Made by a program: the position numbers and the translations under genes. This document shows, in pieces, positions 22,096 to 31,453 of a stretch of 36,278 nucleotides of DNA. This DNA is from Firmicutes bacterium UBA5201 (lineage in GTDB: Bacteria > Bacillota > Clostridia > Peptostreptococcales > Acidaminobacteraceae), in assembly GCA_002412775.1 (NCBI GenBank), contig DHVT01000018.1, positions 1 to 36,278 of the forward strand, read 5' to 3'. Below the pieces are notes generated by a model. That model was not told the DNA's origin, did not search any database, and saw nothing but the letters and a program-made list of their open reading frames with translations. The number at the start of each line of letters is the position of its first letter. The stretch's first letter is position 1.

Positions 22096-23427
22096 ATGGA
22101 CGATCAATTAATCACCGTATGGGACCAGGCTCGAGAAATCATGCGCAACGAACTAATGACTGTCAGTTTCAGCACATGGATAGAGACTATAGATCCTATC
22201 GCAATCGAAGGCAACACGCTGATTCTTCAAACGACTGGCAATCTCAACAGAAATGTACTTGAGAACAGATACAACGACCTCATCAAGAACACGATCAAGC
22301 ACATCACCAATCAGGACTATATCATCAAGTACATCATTCCTGAAGAGAATTCCATCGAGCTCAAGAAGCAACGTGACATTCAAATAGGTGATTTTTTTGA
22401 GAACAACAACCTTAATCCACGTTATACTTTTGATGAATTTGTAGTGGGCAACAGCAACAGATTTGCTCATGCGGCATCTCTCGCCGTCTCCGAATCGCCT
22501 GCAAAGGCATACAATCCACTTTTCCTATATGGAGGCGTCGGACTCGGAAAAACGCACTTGATGCATGCCATCGGTCATTATATTCTTTCACAGAACAAAA
22601 ATTCGAGAGTTTTTTATGTTTCAAGTGAAAAATTCACCAATGAACTGATCAACTCCATCAAAGATGATAAGAATGAGGAATTCAGAAACAAATACAGGAC
22701 AGTAGATGTGCTCCTGGTGGACGACATTCAATTCATAGCCGGCAAAGAAAGAACGCAAGAGGAATTTTTCCATACATTCAATGCGCTTTATGAAGCCAAT
22801 AAGCAAATCATTGTATCATCCGATCGACCGCCAAAAGAAATTCCTACATTAGAAGACAGGCTTCGTTCAAGATTCGAGATGGGTCTCATTTCAGACATAC
22901 AAGCTCCTGACTTTGAAACGCGCATCGCAATCTTAAGAAAAAAATCGGAAAGGGATCGTGTAGATATCCCTGGTGAGGTTTTTGAATTCATAGCCACCAA
23001 AATAAAATCCAACATCAGAGAACTTGAAGGTGCGCTCAACAGAGTAGTGGCCTACGCGTCACTCACCAAGAAAGAAGTCGATATCACACTGGTCAATGAA
23101 GCCCTTAAAGACATATTCTCATCCGCACAGGCTCGTAAAGTGGATGTCAATCTCATTAAACTTACCGTTGCGGAATATTTCAATATGAAAGTGGATGATT
23201 TTGAATCCAAGAAAAGAACCAGACAAATCGCCTATCCGAGACAGATCGCAATGTACATCTCCAGAGAGCTCACAGATCTCTCGCTTCCCAAGATAGGGGA
23301 GGAGTTCGGTGGACGTGACCATACGACTGTAATCCACGCCTGTGACAAAATCAATACTGAGATCAAGGCGGATTATGAGATGAAAAACAAAATAGACAGC
23401 ATCATCAAGGAAATCAAAGGTGAATAA
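22096..23427 (+). CDS. dnaA: Chromosomal replication initiator protein DnaA
   Basis: DnaA is the AAA+ initiator that binds DnaA boxes and opens oriC. The 443-aa protein has domain I (MDDQLITVWDQAREIMRNEL), a short linker, the ATPase domain (about 105-330) with NPLFLYGGVGLGKTHLMHAI (Walker A), LLVDDIQFI (Walker B) and the RLRSRF sensor region, and domain IV with the box-recognition signature GRDHTTVIHACDKI (about 407-420). The ribosome binding site is AGGAGG. DnaA-box clusters lie on both sides of the gene. Confidence 0.99.
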   Translation: MDDQLITVWDQAREIMRNELMTVSFSTWIETIDPIAIEGNTLILQTTGNLNRNVLENRYNDLIKNTIKHITNQDYIIKYIIPEENSIELKKQRDIQIGDFFENNNLNPRYTFDEFVVGNSNRFAHAASLAVSESPAKAYNPLFLYGGVGLGKTHLMHAIGHYILSQNKNSRVFYVSSEKFTNELINSIKDDKNEEFRNKYRTVDVLLVDDIQFIAGKERTQEEFFHTFNALYEANKQIIVSSDRPPKEIPTLEDRLRSRFEMGLISDIQAPDFETRIAILRKKSERDRVDIPGEVFEFIATKIKSNIRELEGALNRVVAYASLTKKEVDITLVNEALKDIFSSAQARKVDVNLIKLTVAEYFNMKVDDFESKKRTRQIAYPRQIAMYISRELTDLSLPKIGEEFGGRDHTTVIHACDKINTEIKADYEMKNKIDSIIKEIKGE

Positions 23428-23653
23428 TATTACCCTGTTCGTATGTGTACTCTTTTTCTGTGGATAAAAATTAAAGTGTGAGTTTTTTATCCCCTGTTGA
23501 TATCTTTGATTTTTTGAAAAAGTTGTCAACAAGATAATTTTGTCCAGGATGTATCCTATATGACGGCTGCAGGGCTTGTCCACAAATTAACAGCCCCTAC
23601 TGCTATTACTACTTATTTTTATTAAATATTTTATTATTTAAGGAGGCCCTAAA
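23428..23653. other. oriC, right part: DnaA boxes, DnaA-trios and AT-rich unwinding site
   Basis: A perfect DnaA box is at 23459-23467 (minus), near-boxes at 23495-23503 and 23523-23531, and TTGTCCACA at 23576-23584. Twelve bases after this last box, the top strand reads CTA-CTG-CTA-TTA-CTA-CTT (23597-23614), whose complement is a run of 3'-GAT-type triplets, the DnaA-trio element. A 27-bp stretch of only A and T follows (about 23614-23640). Box, short G+C segment, trios, then AT-rich DNA is the known Bacillus arrangement for strand opening. GGGCT and AGCCC flank the last box as an inverted repeat. Confidence 0.88.
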
Positions 23654-24760
23654 ATGAAATTCAAATGTCAGCAACAAGAACTCTCCGCAGCAATCAATAT
23701 GGTTACAAAAGCTGTCTCGTCCAAAACGACATTGCCAATCCTGTCGGGCATCTATTTTGAAGCAAAAGGCGATCAGCTCAGACTTATAGGAAATGATCTC
23801 AATTTAAGCATAGAAACGTTTATGGACTCCATTATAGAAAAAGAAGGCAGCACTGTAATTCCAGCACGTCTTTTTTCTGAACTGATCCGAAAATTACCCA
23901 ATGCCGAAATTGAGTTTGAAGTAAATGAAACCAATGTGGTCTCCATCCATTGCATGGAATCCAGTTTCAAACTCGTCGGACTTCCAGGAAACGAATATCC
24001 GGAATTGCCTGAAATAGATGATAAGAATTCTTTCCTGATGGACAAGGAACTTTTCAGCAATATGATCAGACAAACCCATTTTGCGATTTCACAGGATGAG
24101 TCACGACCAATTCTCACTGGAGCACTGCTCGAAATTGAAAACGGAAAATTCAACATGGTTGCAATCGACGGATTCAGAATGGCCATCAAACGAGCAATCG
24201 TTAAAACGGATTTAAACAAAAAGGCTGTCGTTCCAGGTAGAACGCTCAGTGAAATCAATAAAATTCTCTCGCAAATGGATCAAAAAGGCGATCTAAGAAT
24301 TTCTTTTGATGACAAACAAGTGTTGTTCAGCATGAATAAGTTCAAAGTATATTCGAGATTACTTGCTGGCGAGTTCATCAACTACAACCAAATACTGCCT
24401 AATGAATACAAAGCTTTGGCTTTCGTTTCAACAGATGAGTTTTTGACTTCCATCGACCGTTCTTTCCTGATGGCAAGAGAAAATAAAAACATAGCGATCA
24501 AACTTGAAGTCAAAGATGATTTCATTAGAATTTCATCCAATTCGGAAATGGGAAGTTCAGTTGAGAAAGTGAAAATCAAACTTGAAGGTCAGGATCTTGA
24601 AATTGGATTCAATCCTAAGTATTTGATTGACGCACTCAAAATCATTGACAGTGAGAACATAAAAATGGAATTCATCAACAACGTCAGTCCATGTATCATC
24701 AGACCTGATGACAGTGACAATTACACCTATCTAGTGCTGCCATGCAGAATATCCAAGTAG
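23654..24760 (+). CDS. dnaN: DNA polymerase III beta subunit (sliding clamp)
   Basis: DnaN is the ring-shaped processivity clamp loaded by DnaX. The 368-aa length and three-domain layout are typical, with MKFKCQQQELSAAINMVTKA at the start, NDLNLSIET, VNALDG-type segment VAIDGFRMAIKRA (about residues 172-184) and the end segment YTYLVLPCRISK with the conserved P-x-R/C tail. The ribosome binding site is AAGGAGG. It begins just after the unwinding element and is 8 bp before yaaA. Confidence 0.99.
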   Translation: MKFKCQQQELSAAINMVTKAVSSKTTLPILSGIYFEAKGDQLRLIGNDLNLSIETFMDSIIEKEGSTVIPARLFSELIRKLPNAEIEFEVNETNVVSIHCMESSFKLVGLPGNEYPELPEIDDKNSFLMDKELFSNMIRQTHFAISQDESRPILTGALLEIENGKFNMVAIDGFRMAIKRAIVKTDLNKKAVVPGRTLSEINKILSQMDQKGDLRISFDDKQVLFSMNKFKVYSRLLAGEFINYNQILPNEYKALAFVSTDEFLTSIDRSFLMARENKNIAIKLEVKDDFIRISSNSEMGSSVEKVKIKLEGQDLEIGFNPKYLIDALKIIDSENIKMEFINNVSPCIIRPDDSDNYTYLVLPCRISK

Positions 24761-24768
24761 GAGATATC

Positions 24769-25014
24769 ATGAAAAAAGTATTCATAGAAACAGAATTCAT
24801 CAAACTGGATCAGCTGCTCAAGTTCGCTGAAGTAGTGGATTCCGGTGGTACCGCAAAATCACTTATCTTGGATGGCTTCGTATCCATGAACGGTTCTGTA
24901 TGCACTCAAAGAGGCAAAAAAGTCTTTCACGACGATTTCATTGATGTGGTCATACCTGGTGTTGAAGGTTCTGAAAACGAATCTATCCGAATAAAAGTGA
25001 TTAAGAGGGTGTAG
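24769..25014 (+). CDS. yaaA: S4-domain RNA-binding protein YaaA
   Basis: This 81-aa protein begins MKKVFIETEFIKLDQLLKFA and continues with the S4-like loop SGGTAKSLILDGFVSMNG, the RNA-binding fold found in YaaA/RlbA proteins between dnaN and recF across Firmicutes. I start at ATG 24769, with AGGAG 5 nt upstream; the frame extends into dnaN but without a ribosome binding site. It is 3 bp from recF. Its precise role is not established; binding to 23S rRNA or ribosome assembly has been suggested for relatives. Confidence 0.94.
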   Translation: MKKVFIETEFIKLDQLLKFAEVVDSGGTAKSLILDGFVSMNGSVCTQRGKKVFHDDFIDVVIPGVEGSENESIRIKVIKRV

Positions 25015-25017
25015 AGC

Positions 25018-26127
25018 TTGAAAATCAGATCGATTGTCATTGAGAATTATCGCAATTACGAACAAGTGAAACTGAATTTTGATGAAAAATTAAATATTAT
25101 TGTGGGTGACAACGCACAAGGCAAAACCAATCTCCTAGAAGCCGTATATGTTTCAGGATTTGGCAAGTCTTTCAGAACCAACAAGGAATCCGATCTGATT
25201 CATTTCGATAAGGAATTCGGAAGTGTGCGCATTGAAATTCTCAAAGACAATGGACTACTGGAGACTATCGAGTATAGAATTCTTTCAAACAACAAGAAAG
25301 CATTTCTGATCAACGGGGTCAATATCACAAAAATATCGGAGTTGCTAGGAACGGTAAACATTATTCTTTTTTATCCCGATGACTTGAAACTGATCAAGGA
25401 CAGTCCACAAGAAAGAAGAAAATTCATCAATCGTGAACTTTCACATATCAACAAGATCTATTGTCTGGACATTATCGAATATAGTAGAATTCTGGTTCAG
25501 AGAAATGAACTCCTTAAAAAAATGAGTTATAAACCTGAATTCAAAGATATGGTGGAGGTATGGGATGAACAACTTTCTGATAAAGGTGCCAGGCTAATAG
25601 TCAAAAGAAACCAGTTCATCCATTCACTCGATGAGATCAGCAGAGATATCCATAGTCGAATAACAGACGGAAAAGAACAATTGTCGGTTAAATATATTAC
25701 TGCTGTCAAAAATAGGGATAATTATGATACAATAAAGTTTGAGCTTTTGGATCAGCTAAAGAAAAACAGTGAAATGGATTTTAGAAGAGGATTCACATCA
25801 GTGGGACCTCACAGGGACGATTTGGAGATTTTAATCAATGGCATCAACATAAAATCATTTGGTTCACAAGGGCAACAGAGGACGGCAGCCCTTTCACTCA
25901 AATTATCGGAAATAGAGATTGTGAAAAATGAAGTCGGTGAGTATCCCATACTCTTGCTCGATGATGTCATGAGCGAACTGGACATCAACAGACAAAAGGA
26001 TTTGATTTATGCGATCAAAGGGGTCCAAACCATCATAACAACAACAGATATTAAAAATCTTTTGGATGATTACATCAATGATTCTAAAATTATTAAAATA
26101 AAAAATGGAAATGTTATTGGCCATTAG
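25018..26127 (+). CDS. recF: DNA replication and repair protein RecF
   Basis: RecF is an SMC-like ATPase that recognises gapped DNA and helps RecOR load RecA. The 369-aa protein begins MKIRSIVIENYRNYEQVKLN from a TTG start (25018) behind GAGGGTG. Walker A is GDNAQGKTNLLEA (about residues 30-42), the signature motif SFGSQGQQRTAALSLK (about 280-295), and Walker B PILLLDDVMSELD (about 306-318). It is 3 bp after yaaA and 12 bp before gyrB. The usual short remB/yaaB gene between recF and gyrB in Bacillus is absent. Confidence 0.98.
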   Translation: MKIRSIVIENYRNYEQVKLNFDEKLNIIVGDNAQGKTNLLEAVYVSGFGKSFRTNKESDLIHFDKEFGSVRIEILKDNGLLETIEYRILSNNKKAFLINGVNITKISELLGTVNIILFYPDDLKLIKDSPQERRKFINRELSHINKIYCLDIIEYSRILVQRNELLKKMSYKPEFKDMVEVWDEQLSDKGARLIVKRNQFIHSLDEISRDIHSRITDGKEQLSVKYITAVKNRDNYDTIKFELLDQLKKNSEMDFRRGFTSVGPHRDDLEILINGINIKSFGSQGQQRTAALSLKLSEIEIVKNEVGEYPILLLDDVMSELDINRQKDLIYAIKGVQTIITTTDIKNLLDDYINDSKIIKIKNGNVIGH

Positions 26128-26139
26128 GAGGTTGAAAAA

Positions 26140-28053
26140 ATGTCAAATCAAGCATATAATGCTGATCAAATTCAGGTTTTGGAAGGTTTGGAAGCCGTAA
26201 GAAAAAGACCTGGCATGTACATTGGATCTACAAGTTCACGAGGATTGCATCACCTTGTGTATGAAATAGTGGACAATAGTATAGATGAAGCATTGGCTGG
26301 TCACTGTAAAACAATCAATGTAACCATAGAGCCTGAAAATATCATCACTGTCGAAGATGATGGTCGTGGTATGCCAATCGATATGCATCACAAGATGGGA
26401 TTGCCTGCAGTGGAAGTCATCCATACTGTCCTTCACGCAGGAGGAAAGTTCGGTGGAGGAGGCTATAAGGTTTCAGGTGGACTCCATGGCGTTGGCGCAT
26501 CTGTAGTCAACGCACTATCAGAGTGGTTTGTGGTCGAAGTCAAAAGAGATGGAAAAATTCATAGAATTGGATTTGAAAGAGGCAAGACGGAAGAGCAATT
26601 GCATGTTGTCGGAGAAGTGGACAACAATTCTGTCACAGGTACCAAAACTTCATTCAAAGCGGACCATTTGATTTTTGAGACTTTGGATTATGATTTCACA
26701 ATCATAGAGTCAAGATTGAGGGAGCTTGCATTTTTGAATAAAGGTGTTGCCATCAATATTTCGGATTTGAGAGGCGATGTTCCAAAAACATCACAATTCA
26801 TATATGAAGGCGGAATCAAAGAATTTGTCAAATATTTGAATGTCAATAGAAATGCCATTCATGATGATGTGATCTATGCCGAGCAAAACAATGAAGTGAA
26901 CAACGTCGAAATAGCCATGCAATATACAGACGGATATTCAGAAAACGTATTCACATTCGCCAATAATATCGGTACACAAGAAGGTGGTACGCATCTGGTC
27001 GGTTTTAGAGCCGCAATGACTCGTGTCATCAATGATTATGGCCGCAAAAAAGGCTTCATCAAAGAAAAAGATGAGAATATGACAGGTGAGGACGTTCGTG
27101 AAGGTGTTACCGCCATTATTTCCGTCAAACTTGAAGACCCACAATTCGAAGGACAAACCAAGACAAAACTGGGCAACAGTGAAATCAGAGGCGTTGTTGA
27201 ATCTGCAGTCTCAGAAATGCTTCAGATTTATCTGGAAGAAAATCCAAACCACGCAAAAGTCATCATAGACAAATGTTTGACTTCCGCAAAAGCTAGAGAA
27301 GCGGCCCGTAAAGCCAGAGAACTCACCAGAAGAAAAGGTGCGCTCGACGGTATGACACTTCCAGGCAAATTGGCGGATTGTTCAGAAAGAGATCCGATGA
27401 AGACAGAGATTTATATCGTCGAGGGAGATTCGGCTGGCGGTTCCGCAAAAATGGGACGTGATAGAAACATTCAGGCCATATTGCCACTTAGAGGCAAAAT
27501 AATGAATGTTGAAAAAGCCAATTTTTCAAGAATATTCAGTTCTGCCGAAATCAGGGCATTGATTACCGCAATCGGTTGTAGCATCGGTGACGAGTTCGAT
27601 ATCACCAAATTGAGATACGGCAAAATATTCATCATGACGGATGCCGACGTTGACGGTGCTCACATCAGAACACTCATTTTGACATTTTTATTCAGATTCA
27701 TGCGTCCTCTTATCGAGCAAGGACATATCTATATCGCCATTCCTCCACTTTACAAAGTGAAAAAAGGCAGAAATATCTATTATCTGTATTCAGATAAGGA
27801 AATGAATAATTTGCTTACTGAAATAGGCAGACAAGGCATCACTATTCAACGTTACAAAGGTCTTGGTGAGATGAATGCAGAGCAACTTTGGTCCACAACC
27901 ATGGATCCGAGTGTTCGTACAATCATGAAAGTGACAGTGGATGATGCCGTCGAAGCGGATTTGATATTTTCAACGCTTATGGGTGAAAAGGTGGAACCAA
28001 GAAGAGAGTTTATTGAAAATAATGCGAAATATGTTAAAAATCTTGATATCTAG
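26140..28053 (+). CDS. gyrB: DNA gyrase subunit B
   Basis: GyrB supplies the ATPase of gyrase, which introduces negative supercoils. The 637-aa length is typical. GHKL ATPase motifs are visible: IVDNSIDEALAG, EDDGRGMPIDMH and GLHGVGASVVNAL (about residues 115-127). The Toprim domain shows VEGDSAGGSAKMGRDRNIQA, LPLRGKIMNVEKA and IMTDADVDGAHIRT (about 498-511). The family end KYVKNLDI is present. The ribosome binding site is AGGAGG. It is 12 bp before gyrA in one operon. Confidence 0.99.
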   Translation: MSNQAYNADQIQVLEGLEAVRKRPGMYIGSTSSRGLHHLVYEIVDNSIDEALAGHCKTINVTIEPENIITVEDDGRGMPIDMHHKMGLPAVEVIHTVLHAGGKFGGGGYKVSGGLHGVGASVVNALSEWFVVEVKRDGKIHRIGFERGKTEEQLHVVGEVDNNSVTGTKTSFKADHLIFETLDYDFTIIESRLRELAFLNKGVAINISDLRGDVPKTSQFIYEGGIKEFVKYLNVNRNAIHDDVIYAEQNNEVNNVEIAMQYTDGYSENVFTFANNIGTQEGGTHLVGFRAAMTRVINDYGRKKGFIKEKDENMTGEDVREGVTAIISVKLEDPQFEGQTKTKLGNSEIRGVVESAVSEMLQIYLEENPNHAKVIIDKCLTSAKAREAARKARELTRRKGALDGMTLPGKLADCSERDPMKTEIYIVEGDSAGGSAKMGRDRNIQAILPLRGKIMNVEKANFSRIFSSAEIRALITAIGCSIGDEFDITKLRYGKIFIMTDADVDGAHIRTLILTFLFRFMRPLIEQGHIYIAIPPLYKVKKGRNIYYLYSDKEMNNLLTEIGRQGITIQRYKGLGEMNAEQLWSTTMDPSVRTIMKVTVDDAVEADLIFSTLMGEKVEPRREFIENNAKYVKNLDI

Positions 28054-28065
28054 GAGGATAAAGCG

Positions 28066-30570
28066 TTGAGTGACGATCAAAACAATGTAATAGATGAGTC
28101 ATTGGATGAAGTGAACAATTCCATGAATGAAAACGAAACGGTCATCCTTATAGATGTAATGGATGAAATGAAAAATTCCTATATGGACTATGCGATGAGC
28201 GTCATAGTAAGCCGTGCGCTTCCAGATGTACGTGATGGTCTGAAGCCCGTCCATAGAAGAATACTCTATGCAATGAATGATGTTGGATTCACACATGACA
28301 AACAACATAGAAAATCCGCACGTATTGTCGGTGAAGTCATCGGTAAGTACCATCCACACGGTGACTCCTCCATTTACAATGCCATGGTTAGATTTGCACA
28401 AGACTTCTCCATGAGATATCTCTTGGTGGATGGTCATGGTAACTTTGGATCGATTGACGGTGACGGCGCTGCCGCCATGCGTTATACCGAGGCTAGAATG
28501 ACCCGTCTTTCAGCTGAACTCTTGAAGGACATAGAAAAAGAAACTGTGGATTTCAGACCCAACTTCGATGAGACTGAAAAAGAACCAGTCGTTTTACCAA
28601 GTCGATTTCCAAATTTGCTTGTCAACGGATCAAACGGTATAGCTGTAGGTATGGCCACATCCATTCCACCTCATAATTTGGGTGAAATAATAGACGGCAC
28701 CATCAAACTGATTGACAATCCGGATACGGATGTCTTTGAACTGATGGAAGTCATCAAAGGTCCAGATTTTCCAACAGGAGCCGAAATAGTAGGCGTCGAA
28801 GGTATCAAACGCGCCTATAGAACAGGCCGCGGAAAGCTTATTTTAAGATCAAAAACCGAAATTGAAGAAATGAAAAATGGAAAAACAAGAATCATAGTCA
28901 CAGAAATCCCTTATCAGGTCAACAAATCCAAATTGATCGAAGGCATAGCCGACTTGGTAAAGAGTAAAAGAATAGACGGTATAACAGATCTTAGAGACGA
29001 AAGTAACAGAAACGGCATAAGAATTGTCATTGAACTCAGAAGAGATGTCAATGCCAATATCATTGTCAATCAGCTCTACAAGAATTCACAACTTCAAACA
29101 ACCTACAGTCTGATTCTCTTGGCGCTTCATAATGGAGAACCAAGAGTGCTCAACCTCAAGGAAATATTGGTTGCTTATTTGGAGCATCAAAAAGTTGTCG
29201 AAAGAAGACGTGTTCTTTACGATTTGAAAAAAGCAAGAGATCGTGCCCATATTTTGGAAGGTCTTAGAATCGCAATTGACAACATCGATGAAATCATAAG
29301 AATCATCAGAAGTGCCTACAATGACGCTGAGCATAGATTGATGGAAAAGTTCGCTCTTTCTGAGATTCAAGCCAAAGCAATTGTTGATATGAGACTGCGT
29401 AGACTCCAGGGACTTGAACGCGAAAAAATAGAAAACGAGTATCAGGAACTTCTAAAGTTGATCAACTACCTCACTTTGCTCTTGGATGACGAAGCCATGT
29501 TGCTTCAAATCATCAAAGAAGATTTGCTCAGAATCAAAAAGACTTACAGCGATGAAAGAAGATCTGAAATCAGCATAAGTCCAGATGAGATTGATTATGA
29601 AGACATGATAGAAGAAGATGAAGTCATCATCACTTTGACACATGCCGGATATATCAAACGAGTATCCACCGGTGAGTACGTTTCACAAAAACGTGGAGGT
29701 AGAGGAAAAACAGGTCTTTCCACCAGGGAAGAGGATTTTGTGAAGGACATCTTCACCACTTCAACACATGATTATCTGTTGTTCTTCACCAATTTCGGAA
29801 AAGTTTATCGACTGAAAGCGTATAGAATTCCAGATGGATCAAGAATTTCAAAAGGTACGGCTATTGTGAACCTTCTACCACTTGAGTCGGATGAGAAAGT
29901 GAACGCCATCGTTCCTATCAAGGATTTTGAGGAAGGTTTCCTCACACTTTGTACAAAACACGGTGTGATCAAGAAGACGACTTTGGATCAATTCGACACA
30001 TCCAGAAAGACAGGTCTTATAGCCATCAATCTAAATGAGGACGATCAGTTGATTTCCGTAAGAATGACCAGTGGAAAAGATGATATCATCGTCGTGACCG
30101 CCAATGGAAAATCCATAAGATTCAGCGAGGAAGATGTAAGAGCGATGGGTAGAACCGCCACTGGCGTAAGAGCCATCAAACTCACTTCGAATGATTATGT
30201 CATTGAAATGGATGTTGTGACTGAAACTGGTAAATTGCTCACAGTTTCTGAAAATGGTTACGGCAAACGTACAAAACTTTCCGAGTATAGACAACAAACC
30301 AGAGGTGGAAAAGGCATCATCACCTACAATCTCAATAATAAAACGGGCCATGTCATTGGAGCAAAAGTCGTTGAGGACTCTGACGATCTGATGATCATCA
30401 ATGACAATGGAGTCCTGATCCGAATCAAGGTTGAGGATATTTCTGTCACCGGTAGAATAACTTCGGGTGTGAGATTGATGAAAGTGGATGATGAGACACG
30501 TTTGGTATCCATTGCAAAAATAAATGAACAAGACGAAGAAGACGAAATAGAAACAGTGACCCAAGACTAA
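28066..30570 (+). CDS. gyrA: DNA gyrase subunit A
   Basis: GyrA cuts and rejoins DNA. The 834-aa protein starts at TTG 28066 behind AGGAGG and has an N-terminal extension of about 18 residues compared with E. coli. The active-site Tyr is residue 140 (AAMRYTEARM), corresponding to E. coli Tyr122. The C-terminal wrapping domain starts with GyrA box QKRGGRGKTG. In the quinolone-determining region the sequence is HPHGDSSIYNAM: Ser83-equivalent is kept (residue 101), but the Asp87-equivalent is Asn (residue 105). A terminator follows the stop. Confidence 0.99.
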   Translation: MSDDQNNVIDESLDEVNNSMNENETVILIDVMDEMKNSYMDYAMSVIVSRALPDVRDGLKPVHRRILYAMNDVGFTHDKQHRKSARIVGEVIGKYHPHGDSSIYNAMVRFAQDFSMRYLLVDGHGNFGSIDGDGAAAMRYTEARMTRLSAELLKDIEKETVDFRPNFDETEKEPVVLPSRFPNLLVNGSNGIAVGMATSIPPHNLGEIIDGTIKLIDNPDTDVFELMEVIKGPDFPTGAEIVGVEGIKRAYRTGRGKLILRSKTEIEEMKNGKTRIIVTEIPYQVNKSKLIEGIADLVKSKRIDGITDLRDESNRNGIRIVIELRRDVNANIIVNQLYKNSQLQTTYSLILLALHNGEPRVLNLKEILVAYLEHQKVVERRRVLYDLKKARDRAHILEGLRIAIDNIDEIIRIIRSAYNDAEHRLMEKFALSEIQAKAIVDMRLRRLQGLEREKIENEYQELLKLINYLTLLLDDEAMLLQIIKEDLLRIKKTYSDERRSEISISPDEIDYEDMIEEDEVIITLTHAGYIKRVSTGEYVSQKRGGRGKTGLSTREEDFVKDIFTTSTHDYLLFFTNFGKVYRLKAYRIPDGSRISKGTAIVNLLPLESDEKVNAIVPIKDFEEGFLTLCTKHGVIKKTTLDQFDTSRKTGLIAINLNEDDQLISVRMTSGKDDIIVVTANGKSIRFSEEDVRAMGRTATGVRAIKLTSNDYVIEMDVVTETGKLLTVSENGYGKRTKLSEYRQQTRGGKGIITYNLNNKTGHVIGAKVVEDSDDLMIINDNGVLIRIKVEDISVTGRITSGVRLMKVDDETRLVSIAKINEQDEEDEIETVTQD

Positions 30571-30578
30571 AATCCGAC

Positions 30579-30613
30579 GCGCCAACTTCCCGTGAATTTG
30601 GCGCTTGGTTTTT
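30579..30613 (+). terminator. Terminator after gyrA
   Basis: GCGCCAA pairs with TTGGCGC around a 12-nt loop, followed by TTGGTTTTT. It begins 9 nt after the gyrA stop and closes the dnaA-to-gyrA side. Confidence 0.85.
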
Positions 30614-30639
30614 AACATGATTTTTTTCAAAAGGTATAG

Positions 30640-30645
30640 TATAAT
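30640..30645 (+). promoter_or_regulatory. Probable -10 box of the rsbV-rsbW-sigB operon
   Basis: A perfect TATAAT about 44 bp upstream of the ATG at 30689, with no good -35 match (ATGATT at 17 bp). A GGTATA lies just upstream, faintly like a SigB -10, but the spacing from any GTTTAA-like box is wrong, so self-control by SigB is unproven. Confidence 0.45.
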
Positions 30646-30688
30646 AAAAATACAATAAGAAGCGGTTTCTTCGAATAGGGAGGGTTTT

Positions 30689-31003
30689 ATGGCACTCAAA
30701 TTGATTTCAAATTACAATGAGAAACAGAATAATTGGAACGTGGAAATACATGGTGAAATCGACATCAGTTCAAAATCGTCATTCAAGGACGAATTGCTGC
30801 TTCTCAACAACGAAAAACAACTGGATTTCGTTTTCAATTGTGAGAATCTGGAGTATATTGACAGTACTGGTTTAGGGGTATTGATCAGCTTTTACAAGAA
30901 TGTCAAAGTCAATGAAAAAAACGTTCACTTTGAAAAACTCAAACCAAGTATTGCAAAAGTTTTTACTCTAACGGGTTTAGATAAAATTTTTTCAATTCGT
31001 TAA
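30689..31003 (+). CDS. rsbV: STAS-domain anti-sigma factor antagonist (RsbV-like)
   Basis: This 104-aa single STAS domain carries the phosphorylation motif EYIDSTGLGVLISFYKNV (about residues 53-70), whose Ser is the target of the partner kinase in RsbV/SpoIIAA proteins. When unphosphorylated it binds the anti-sigma kinase and releases the sigma factor. The ribosome binding site is GGGAGG. It is first in a three-gene unit with a kinase and a sigma factor (24 and 27 bp gaps). No PP2C phosphatase (RsbU or SpoIIE type) that would reset it is present in the window. Confidence 0.9.
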   Translation: MALKLISNYNEKQNNWNVEIHGEIDISSKSSFKDELLLLNNEKQLDFVFNCENLEYIDSTGLGVLISFYKNVKVNEKNVHFEKLKPSIAKVFTLTGLDKIFSIR

Positions 31004-31027
31004 TTCATAAAAAAGGTGGAATAGAAA

Positions 31028-31426
31028 ATGAGGGAATCAGTAAATTTATCTTTACCGTGCAGACCTGAATATGTAAGCGTTGCGCGTTTGACAGCTTCAT
31101 TTGTGGCCAACCAGATGGGATTCGACATCGAAGCCATAGAAGATATCAAACTTGCAGTGGGGGAAGCTTGCAACAATGCAGTCTTACATTCAGGCAATAG
31201 TTCTACTTACCAATTGGAGCTAAAGAATATGGAAAGCAGTTTGATCATAGAAGTGAAGGATAGTGGCAAGGGTTTTGACAAAGAGGCGTACAAAGCACCT
31301 GAACTGGATGAATTACAAGAGAATGGTCTAGGTTTATTTATCATCAAATCATTGATGGATGACGTTATAATCGAAACGATAGAGGGTAATGGCACAAAAG
31401 TCATCATGAGCAAAGACGTTGAATAA
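31028..31426 (+). CDS. rsbW: Anti-sigma factor serine kinase (RsbW-like)
   Basis: This 132-aa GHKL kinase has the N box AVGEACNNAVLHSG (about residues 41-54), G1 box VKDSGKGFD (about 77-85) and G2 box ENGLGLFIIKSLMDDV (about 100-115). It starts MRESVNLSLPCRPEYVSVAR, closer to RsbW than to SpoIIAB. RsbW holds the sigma factor inactive and phosphorylates RsbV. The ribosome binding site is AAGGTGG. Its place between the antagonist and the sigma factor is the classic partner-switching order. Confidence 0.93.
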   Translation: MRESVNLSLPCRPEYVSVARLTASFVANQMGFDIEAIEDIKLAVGEACNNAVLHSGNSSTYQLELKNMESSLIIEVKDSGKGFDKEAYKAPELDELQENGLGLFIIKSLMDDVIIETIEGNGTKVIMSKDVE

Positions 31427-31453
31427 TAAACTGATAATTAGGGGCTGATCGTA

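Noticed and set aside
30031..30699. 222-aa antisense frame over the end of gyrA
   Set aside because: It is a shadow of the gyrA reading frame, with no ribosome binding site, and crosses the gyrA terminator.
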